NCBI GenBank assembly: GCA_947627275.1
Contig: CANQVK010000008.1
Coordinates: forward strand, 29,289 to 93,288
From: an uncultured Ruminococcus sp.
Lineage (GTDB): Bacteria > Bacillota > Clostridia > Oscillospirales > Ruminococcaceae
DNA length: 64,000 bases
Direction: 5' to 3'
The first letter of the stretch is position 1. Each line of letters starts with the position of its first letter. Positions 58,606 through 64,000 of this stretch are shown piece after piece. Under the pieces are notes generated by a model. That model ran no database searches. It worked only from the letters and a program-made list of their open reading frames with translations, and was not told the DNA's origin. Both the position numbers and the translations under genes were made by a program.

Positions 58606-58962
58606 ATGGTCAGTTTTGAAAATCATATCGGTCAGATCTCCGTTTCCGAGGGATATATCACCGAGCTTGTACGCCATGCGGTGTGCAGCTGCTTCGGCGT
58701 TGCGGACGTATGCAGCGTAAGTACTTTCCGCTCCGCCGTTTCCGCTCTGACAAGGGGAAAGCTTTTCAAGCGCAAAGGCGTCGTCGTCCGCACCGATAAG
58801 GACGGCGGATTTTCTATAGACCTCCATATAAAAGTCACTTACGGCACAAATATAGCCGCCGCTGTCAGCAGTATAACCCATAAGGTGGCTTTCACCGTGG
58901 AGGAAGCTACAGATATGCAGGTAAACGCTGTCAATGTCTATGTTGACGAAATGTCTAATTGA
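58606..58962 (+). CDS. Asp23/Gls24-family envelope protein
   Basis: This 118-aa protein has the family pattern GQISVSEGYITELVRHAVCSCFGVADV followed by a beta-strand pair VVVRTDKDGGFSIDLHIKVTYG and the terminal helix ITHKVAFTVEEATDMQVNAVNVYVDEM. Relatives include YloU and Asp23 (membrane-associated stress protein). Elsewhere it is often next to the fakA/yloV gene; here those two are about 8 kb apart. GGGGTG precedes the ATG. ddl follows 43 bp later, likely the same transcript. Confidence 0.9.
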   Translation: MVSFENHIGQISVSEGYITELVRHAVCSCFGVADVCSVSTFRSAVSALTRGKLFKRKGVVVRTDKDGGFSIDLHIKVTYGTNIAAAVSSITHKVAFTVEEATDMQVNAVNVYVDEMSN

Positions 58963-59005
58963 GTGACAGCCGATAATTTATCAAGAGTAAGGAGATAGTC
59001 ATATT

Positions 59006-60193
59006 ATGAAGATCAATCTTGCCGTCCTTTTCGGAGGACGCAGCGTAGAACATGAGGTATCAATAATTTCGGCAGTTCAGGCTATGGCGAACCTGAACAA
59101 GGAAAAATACAATATCATTCCCGTGTATATGACAAAGAAAAGCGAATTTTATACGGGAGAAAAGCTCACGGACATCAACAGCTTCAGGGACATTCCGGCG
59201 CTTCTGAACGAGTGTACCGAGTGCGTATTCGTCCGCAGCGAGGGCAAAGTGCAGCTTATCCGCCGTAAAATGAAAAAATTCGGCGCAAATCTGATCTCCG
59301 ATATTGACGTTGCGTTCCCTATAGTTCACGGAACGAACGTTGAGGACGGCGCATTGCAGGGCTACTTGCAGACCCTCGACCTGCCCTACGTAGGCTGCGA
59401 CGTCCTTGCGTCCGCAGTCGGTATGGATAAATATGTCATGAAAATACTGCTGAAGGAAGCAGGCTTCCCCGTGCTGGACTGCTGCCGTTTTGCCGCATAC
59501 GACCTTGACAGAGCCGAGGAATGTGCGGACGAGGTAGAGAAGAAATTCGGCTACCCCGTTATAGTAAAGCCTATTAACCTCGGTTCAAGCGTGGGCATCT
59601 CAAAGGCTAAGGACAGGAGCAGTCTTATCAGAGCTATGGAGGACGCTTTAGCATTCTCAGACAGGATACTTGTCGAGCCTGCCGTAGTTCAGCTCAAAGA
59701 GATCAACTGCTCCGTTGTGGGAGACAGCGAAAACGCCGAAGCTTCGGTATGCGAAGAACCAGTACAGGCAAGCAACGAGGATATTCTCAGCTTCGAGCAG
59801 AAGTACGTGGGCGGCGGAAAATCGGGCGGCAGCAAGGGAATGGCTTCTCTTAAAAGAAAGATCCCTGCCGATATACTCCCCGAACAGGAAAACACCATAC
59901 GCAGGCTTGCGGTGGACGCTTTCCGTTATCTCGGCTGCTGCGGCGTAACGAGAATAGACTTTATGATAGACATGGCGTCCGACAAAATTTACATAAACGA
60001 AGTAAATACTATCCCCGGCTCGTTGGCTTTCTACCTTTGGGAACCCAAGGGAGTTAAGTATACCGAGCTTCTGGAGCGTATGATACAGCTTGCTCTGAAA
60101 CGTCACCGTCAGTCCGAAAAGATAAATTACACATTCGACAATAATATCCTTGCGATGGGCGGCAGCTTCGGCGCAAAAGGCTCTAAAATGTAA
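59006..60193 (+). CDS. ddl: D-alanine--D-alanine ligase
   Basis: This 395-aa ATP-grasp ligase makes the D-Ala-D-Ala dipeptide of peptidoglycan. The start AVLFGGRSVEHEVSIISAVQAM, the block FPIVHGTNVEDGALQGYLQTLDLPYVGCDVLASAVGMDK, the ATP-grasp Lys in VIVKPINLGSSVGISKA and the metal-binding INEVNTIPGSLAFYLWE are all conserved. It is somewhat long because of an insert near 225-290 and a C-terminal extension. The active-site Tyr loop is replaced by an AEASVCEEPVQASNED segment. AAGGAGA precedes the ATG. Confidence 0.95.
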   Translation: MKINLAVLFGGRSVEHEVSIISAVQAMANLNKEKYNIIPVYMTKKSEFYTGEKLTDINSFRDIPALLNECTECVFVRSEGKVQLIRRKMKKFGANLISDIDVAFPIVHGTNVEDGALQGYLQTLDLPYVGCDVLASAVGMDKYVMKILLKEAGFPVLDCCRFAAYDLDRAEECADEVEKKFGYPVIVKPINLGSSVGISKAKDRSSLIRAMEDALAFSDRILVEPAVVQLKEINCSVVGDSENAEASVCEEPVQASNEDILSFEQKYVGGGKSGGSKGMASLKRKIPADILPEQENTIRRLAVDAFRYLGCCGVTRIDFMIDMASDKIYINEVNTIPGSLAFYLWEPKGVKYTELLERMIQLALKRHRQSEKINYTFDNNILAMGGSFGAKGSKM

Positions 60194-60259
60194 TACGGGA
60201 AAAATACCTGCTATATATCCGGCATAGCGGTTTATACAGCAAGAAAATAGGTGATCAAA

Positions 60260-60832
60260 ATGACTGAAAAAGAAAAACAGCAGGCAGGCGAGCTTTACAA
60301 CGGCAATGATAAGGAACTCGTTGCAGAAAGAGTTGCCGCAAAAAAACTCTGCGCCGAATACAACTCCGCAACCTACAACGACTATCAGAAAAAGGAACGC
60401 ATTCTCGACAGACTTCTTGCGCTGAGAGGCGAGAATACATGGATAGAATCAAACTTTTTCTGCGATTACGGCTACAATATCGTTATCGGCGACAATTTTT
60501 ACGCAAACCACAATTGCGTCATTCTTGACTGCGCGGACGTTGTTTTCGGCGATAACGTGTTCATTGGTCCGAACTGCGGTTTCTACACGGCAGGTCACCC
60601 CATTGACGCCGAACAGCGCAACAGCGGACTCGAATACGCCAAACCCATTAAAATCGGCAGCGACGTCTGGATCGGCGGTAACGTCTGCGTTATGCCCGGA
60701 GTAACTATCGGCGACAACGTGGTTATCGGCGGAGGTTCGGTAGTCGTAAGCGATATTCCCTCGGGAACGGTCGCTGTCGGCAATCCCTGCAAGGTGATAA
60801 GAAAAATCACTGAGGCAGACAAAATTATTTAA
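60260..60832 (+). CDS. Sugar O-acetyltransferase (maltose/galactoside acetyltransferase-like)
   Basis: This 190-aa left-handed beta-helix enzyme has an N-terminal Mac domain (MTEKEKQQAGELYNGNDKEL) and hexapeptide repeats (NIVIGDNFYANHNCVILDCA, VFIGPNCGFYTAGHPIDAEQR with the catalytic His). It ends with a final coil VTIGDNVVIGGGSVVVSDIPSG. It transfers acetyl from acetyl-CoA to a sugar; the substrate is not determined. ATG 60260 fits AGGTGATC; a GTG three codons earlier is part of that site. It is about 60 bp after ddl. Confidence 0.92.
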   Translation: MTEKEKQQAGELYNGNDKELVAERVAAKKLCAEYNSATYNDYQKKERILDRLLALRGENTWIESNFFCDYGYNIVIGDNFYANHNCVILDCADVVFGDNVFIGPNCGFYTAGHPIDAEQRNSGLEYAKPIKIGSDVWIGGNVCVMPGVTIGDNVVIGGGSVVVSDIPSGTVAVGNPCKVIRKITEADKII

Positions 60833-60858
60833 CGTCAAAGACGACGTTATTATAAATA

Positions 60859-61088
60859 TACACTGTTCATAACTTAACGGGATTTTGTTTCTCCATATTT
60901 CTTGACAGAGAGTTAACTTTTGGCGTCCATTCTCGTGTAGTTGTCCGCATAATGCCATGCTAAAAAAGTCTTGAAAATAAATAAGGGCATTATGCGGACA
61001 ATTACACGACAATTGAGATTCCAAAGGGGTCACCCCTTTGGCAGGGAGTGCAGGGGGACAGAGTCCCCCGCTAAAGTTGTAAACAGTG
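60859..61088 (+). repeat. Family A palindromic repeat with imperfect 11-bp flanking direct repeats
   Basis: The ends CACTGTTCATAACTTAAC and CTAAAGTTGTAAACAGTG are inverted. The core is a palindrome of CGTGTAGTTGTCCGCATAAT and complement. TATTATAAATA (60848-60858) before and TATTACAAATA (61089-61099) after the element differ at one base, as an aged target-site duplication would. Confidence 0.75.
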
Positions 61089-61128
61089 TATTACAAATAA
61101 TTAATTTGACAAAGGACGGTAGAGAAAA

Positions 61129-61968
61129 ATGTTTGAAATTCTCGAAAAGAAAAGTCTCAACCCGACTGTCACGCTCATGAAAATAAACGCCCCGAGAGTT
61201 GCCAAAAAGGCTGAACCGGGACAGTTTATTATCCTGAGAACAGATAGTGACGGCGAGCGTATTCCCCTTACAATTGCAGATTACGACCGCAATAACGGTA
61301 CGGTCACAATTATTTTCCAGATCGTCGGTGCTACAACGGAAAAACTCAATCATCTGAACGCCGGCGACTGCCTTCACGATTTCGTAGGTCCTCTTGGACG
61401 AGCTACCGAAACCGAGGGCTTGAAAAAAGTCGCTGTCGTAGGCGGCGGAGTTGGCTGCGCTATAGCGTATCCCGTAGCAAAGAAGCTTCATAGCCTTGGC
61501 GTTGAAGTCCACTCGATAGTCGGCTTCAGAAATAAGGATCTTGTTATTCTGGAGGACGAGTTCAAAGCCGCTTCATCTAAATTTGTACTTATGTCCGACG
61601 ACGGCTCAGTCGGCGAAAAAGGTCTTGTTACCGACGCTCTCAAAAAGCTTATTGAAAGCGGCGAAAAATACGACCGTGTTATTACTATAGGCCCTCTTAT
61701 CATGATGAAATTCGTCTGCAAGCTCACTAAAGAGTATAACGTGCCTACTGTTGCTTCAATGAATCCGATCATGATAGACGGAACCGGAATGTGCGGAGGC
61801 TGCCGTCTTTCTGTCGGCGGAGAAACTAAGTTCGCCTGCGTTGACGGCCCTGAATTTGACGGTCACCTTATCGACTTTGACGAAGCTATGGCGCGAGGCG
61901 CAAGCTATAAGCCTTTTGAACGCAAAGCTCATGAAGATACATGCAATCTTTTCAAGGGGGTAAAGTGA
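61129..61968 (+). CDS. NfnA-like ferredoxin-NADP reductase subunit (FAD/NAD-binding)
   Basis: This 279-aa flavoprotein has an FAD domain (KKAEPGQFIILRTDSDGERIPLTI), an NAD(P)-binding domain (VAVVGGGVGCAIAYPVAKKL; VITIGPLIMMKFV) and a C-terminal [2Fe-2S] site (DGTGMCGGCRLSVGGETKFACVDGPEFDGH). The same architecture is called dihydroorotate dehydrogenase electron-transfer or SudB-like. Next to a GltA/NfnB-type gene it most likely forms the NADH-dependent ferredoxin:NADP oxidoreductase, an electron-bifurcating complex in clostridia. Confidence 0.88.
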   Translation: MFEILEKKSLNPTVTLMKINAPRVAKKAEPGQFIILRTDSDGERIPLTIADYDRNNGTVTIIFQIVGATTEKLNHLNAGDCLHDFVGPLGRATETEGLKKVAVVGGGVGCAIAYPVAKKLHSLGVEVHSIVGFRNKDLVILEDEFKAASSKFVLMSDDGSVGEKGLVTDALKKLIESGEKYDRVITIGPLIMMKFVCKLTKEYNVPTVASMNPIMIDGTGMCGGCRLSVGGETKFACVDGPEFDGHLIDFDEAMARGASYKPFERKAHEDTCNLFKGVK

Positions 61969-61969
61969 A

Positions 61970-63355
61970 ATGCCTAACATGTCTTTAATTAAAAACGAAA
62001 TGCCCGTGCAGTCTCCCGACGTCAGAAACAAGAATTTCAAAGAGGTTGCTTTGGGCTACACCGAGGAACAGGCGATAGACGAGGCTAAACGATGCCTTAA
62101 CTGCAAAAATAAGCCCTGCGTTACGGGCTGTCCTGTTCAGATAGATATTCCTGCTTTTATTTCCGAGGTCGCAAAGGGCAGCTTTGAGGAGGCTTACAAA
62201 ATAATTACGAAATCAAGCTCTCTCCCCGCTGTATGCGGACGCGTATGCCCTCAGGAAACACAGTGCGAAAGCAAGTGCGTAAGGGGCAAAAAAGGCGAAC
62301 CTGTGGCTATAGGACGACTTGAAAGATACGTTGCCGACCGTCACAATGCAATGTCCGAAACTGCGGTTGAAAAGCCTGCGTCAAACGGTCACAAGGCGGC
62401 TGTTATCGGCTCGGGTCCGTCAGGACTTGCCTGTGCAGGCGACCTTGCCAAAAAAGGCTACGATGTTACGGTTTTTGAAGCTCTCCACGTTGCAGGCGGC
62501 GTACTTTCATACGGCATACCCGAGTTCAGACTTCCTAAATCTATCGTTCAGAAAGAAATAGAGGGACTTAAGGCTCTCGGCGTTAAGGTCGAGACAAATA
62601 CTGTTGTCGGAAAAACTGTTTCAATTGACGAACTTATGAAAGAGGAAGGCTTCGAGACTGTATTCATCGGCTCTGGCGCAGGACTTCCACGTTTCATGAG
62701 GATCCCCGGCGAGAATCTCAACGGCGTTTATTCAGCCAACGAATTTCTGACGAGAATAAACCTCATGAAAGCCTATAGAGCCGATTCTGCCACCCCTATC
62801 AATGCAGGTACTAAGGCTGTCGTTGTAGGCGGCGGAAACGTTGCTATGGACGCTGCACGATGCGCTAAAAGACTGGGTGCGGATGTTACTATAGTTTACA
62901 GACGTACAGAAAACGAGCTGCCTGCTCGTGCAGAGGAAGTCGAACACGCCAAAGAAGAAGGTATCAAGTTCAGATTTCTCACAAATCCCACTGAGATCAC
63001 GGCAACGGAAAACGGCTGGGTAAAGAGCGTTGTATGTCAGCAAATGGAGCTTTCCGAACCTGATGCAAGCGGACGCGCCAAGCCTGTACCGATCGAGGGA
63101 GCATTTATAGACGTTGAAGCGGACTGCGTTATCATGTCTATAGGAACTTCGCCAAATCCCCTTATCAAGTCAACTACAGAGGGACTTGATACTCAGAAGT
63201 GGGGCGGTATTATTGCCGATGAAAACGGTCTGACATCATGCAAGGGCGTATATGCAGGCGGCGATGCCGTAACGGGAGCTGCTACGGTTATCCTCGCAAT
63301 GGGAGCCGGTAAAAAGGCTGCCGCTGCAATGGACGAATACATGCAGAACAATTAA
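61970..63355 (+). CDS. NfnB-like NADPH:ferredoxin oxidoreductase subunit (glutamate synthase small subunit family)
   Basis: This 461-aa protein has N-terminal [4Fe-4S] cysteine motifs (CLNCKNKPCVTGCPVQIDIP; VCGRVCPQETQCESKCVRG), an FAD Rossmann motif (AAVIGSGPSGLACAGDLAKKGYDVTVFEA) and an NADPH Rossmann motif (AVVVGGGNVAMDAARCAKRLGADVTIVYRR). It begins one base after the NfnA-like stop. No large glutamate synthase subunit is present, favouring the Nfn role over glutamate synthesis. A terminator follows directly. Confidence 0.9.
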   Translation: MPNMSLIKNEMPVQSPDVRNKNFKEVALGYTEEQAIDEAKRCLNCKNKPCVTGCPVQIDIPAFISEVAKGSFEEAYKIITKSSSLPAVCGRVCPQETQCESKCVRGKKGEPVAIGRLERYVADRHNAMSETAVEKPASNGHKAAVIGSGPSGLACAGDLAKKGYDVTVFEALHVAGGVLSYGIPEFRLPKSIVQKEIEGLKALGVKVETNTVVGKTVSIDELMKEEGFETVFIGSGAGLPRFMRIPGENLNGVYSANEFLTRINLMKAYRADSATPINAGTKAVVVGGGNVAMDAARCAKRLGADVTIVYRRTENELPARAEEVEHAKEEGIKFRFLTNPTEITATENGWVKSVVCQQMELSEPDASGRAKPVPIEGAFIDVEADCVIMSIGTSPNPLIKSTTEGLDTQKWGGIIADENGLTSCKGVYAGGDAVTGAATVILAMGAGKKAAAAMDEYMQNN

Positions 63356-63360
63356 AATTA

Positions 63361-63400
63361 AATCGCTTATGGCTTCGTTTAAGTCATAAGCGATTTTTTA
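63361..63400 (+). terminator. Terminator of the NfnAB-like operon
   Basis: AATCGCTTATG and CATAAGCGATTTTTT form an 11-bp stem with a T run, starting five bases after the stop codon. Confidence 0.9.
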
Positions 63401-63488
63401 CAAATTATGGTGATCTTATTAAAATCAGAACAAGTTCACTGATAAAAATTTCCACATTAAAAAAGGCCAATGCATTGCATTGACCTTT

Positions 63489-63564
63489 TGGCTCCCCCTG
63501 CCCGGCTCGAACGGGCGACAACTCGGTTAACAGCCGAGTGCTCTACCGACTGAGCTAAGGAGGA
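63489..63564 (-). tRNA. tRNA-Asn (anticodon GTT)
   Basis: This is a 76-nt cloverleaf on the minus strand with acceptor pair TCCTCCT/AGGGGGA, anticodon stem CTCGG with loop CTGTTAA, and T arm CGGGTTCGA-like (CCCGTTCGAGCCGGG). CCA is encoded. Confidence 0.95.
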
Positions 63565-63571
63565 ATATAAA

Positions 63572-63688
<117 letters not shown>

Positions 63689-63692
63689 TTTT

Positions 63693-63767
63693 TGGTGACT
63701 CGTACCAGAATCGAACTGGTGTTACCGGCGTGAGAGGCCGGTGTCTTAACCGCTTGACCAACGAGCC
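63693..63767 (-). tRNA. tRNA-Glu (anticodon CTC)
   Basis: This is a 75-nt cloverleaf on the minus strand with acceptor pair GGCTCGT/ACGAGTC, anticodon stem CCGGC/GCCGG with loop CTCTCAC, giving CTC for codon GAG, and encoded CCA. Confidence 0.94.
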
Positions 63768-63769
63768 GG

Positions 63770-63845
63770 TGGTGCACCATCGGGGACTCGAACCCAGGAC
63801 CCACTGATTAAGAGTCAGTTGCTCTACCAACTGAGCTAATGGTGC
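63770..63845 (-). tRNA. tRNA-Lys (anticodon CTT)
   Basis: This is a 76-nt cloverleaf on the minus strand with acceptor GCACCAT/ATGGTGC, anticodon stem ACTGA/TCAGT with loop CTCTTAA, giving CTT for codon AAG, T arm GGGTTCGAGTCCC, and encoded CCA. It lies three bases from tRNA-Glu. Confidence 0.95.
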
Positions 63846-63863
63846 ATTTCATATTGCTTTAAT

Positions 63864-63892
63864 ATTATATCACAAATCCAAAGATTTGTCAA
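63864..63892 (-). promoter_or_regulatory. Consensus promoter of the tRNA-Lys/Glu/5S/tRNA-Asn unit
   Basis: On the minus strand TTGACA (63887-63892), a 17-bp spacer and TATAAT (63864-63869) form a perfect sigma-A promoter between the 23S end and tRNA-Lys. Confidence 0.9.
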
Positions 63893-63971
63893 GCCTTTTT
63901 TGAAAATTTTTTCAAAGAAATTTCAAACTGAAAAAGAAAGAAGTAAAAATCAAGAGAGAACAAACAAAAGG

Positions 63972-64000
63972 AAAAGCCCTCGACCGATTAGTACCAGCAA
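63972..64000 (-). rRNA. rrl: 23S ribosomal RNA, 3' end (cut by window edge)
   Basis: On the minus strand the last bases read GCTGGTACTAATCGGTCGAG, the conserved 3' terminus of 23S rRNA; the rest lies beyond the window. The exact 3' end is approximate. Bases 63893-63971 are A/T-rich spacer. Confidence 0.88.

Overview
The window looks like a chromosomal segment of a cellulosome-forming member of the Oscillospiraceae, most likely a Ruminococcus of the R. flavefaciens type. This is inferred from gene content, not from a marker-gene search. Five proteins end in type I dockerin modules; two of them are plant-cell-wall hydrolases (GH5 and GH8) and two carry BspA-type leucine-rich repeats. Clostridial features include an ECF transporter module, an NfnAB-like pair, the gpr spore protease, a membrane-domain Mur ligase, an ffs-dnaX-ybaB-recR block and frequent TTG/GTG starts behind strong Shine-Dalgarno sites.

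Layout. 1-9,998 (mostly minus): start of a Clp-type ATPase, cvpA-like and DUF5711-like genes, truA, a very large yfhO-like gene, ecfT-ecfA2-ecfA1 and a methyltransferase. 10,016-16,506 (minus): an LRR-dockerin protein, a divergent phosphohexomutase, a small cysteine-peptidase-like protein and ruvB/sseB-like/ruvA/ruvC. 17,144-19,445 (plus): a zinc-ribbon protein with 72-bp tandem repeats, and mscL. 19,804-26,022 (minus): uvrC, a hypothetical, a radical SAM/SPASM enzyme translationally coupled to a repeat-plus-dockerin secreted protein, a lipoprotein and prfB. 26,455-31,942: an M15 peptidase, gpr, rpsT, recR-ybaB-dnaX, with the SRP RNA in front of dnaX. 32,306-39,807: three large LRR surface proteins (one with transglutaminase and dockerin, two membrane-anchored) and an ECF sigma/anti-sigma-like pair. 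39,854-44,618 (minus): a CPCC protein, a TagF-like/ABC-2 export cluster and two small exported proteins. 45,036-48,422 (plus): the GH5-dockerin and GH8-dockerin genes. 48,888-52,993 (minus): fakA-like, a membrane Mur ligase and an alpha/beta hydrolase. 53,271-63,355 (plus): two tandem paralogous lipoproteins, recG, an Asp23-family gene, ddl, an O-acetyltransferase and the NfnAB-like pair. 63,489-64,000 (minus): the 3' end of 23S rRNA, then tRNA-Lys, tRNA-Glu, 5S rRNA and tRNA-Asn behind their own consensus promoter.

Intergenic space is rich in small palindromic repeats. Family A has 15-18-bp terminal inverted repeats, variable palindromic cores and, in two copies, flanking 10-11-bp direct repeats that look like target-site duplications, so it resembles a MITE. 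Family B has a conserved stem-rich core, and one copy is nested inside a family A copy. Family C is a 102-bp sequence present twice. No CRISPR array, prophage or transposase gene was seen.

The best candidate for an undescribed system is the radical SAM/SPASM gene whose stop codon overlaps the start codon of a secreted protein made of four near-identical Pro/Glu-rich repeats followed by a dockerin. The arrangement suggests a modified repeat polypeptide displayed on the cellulosome; this is inference.
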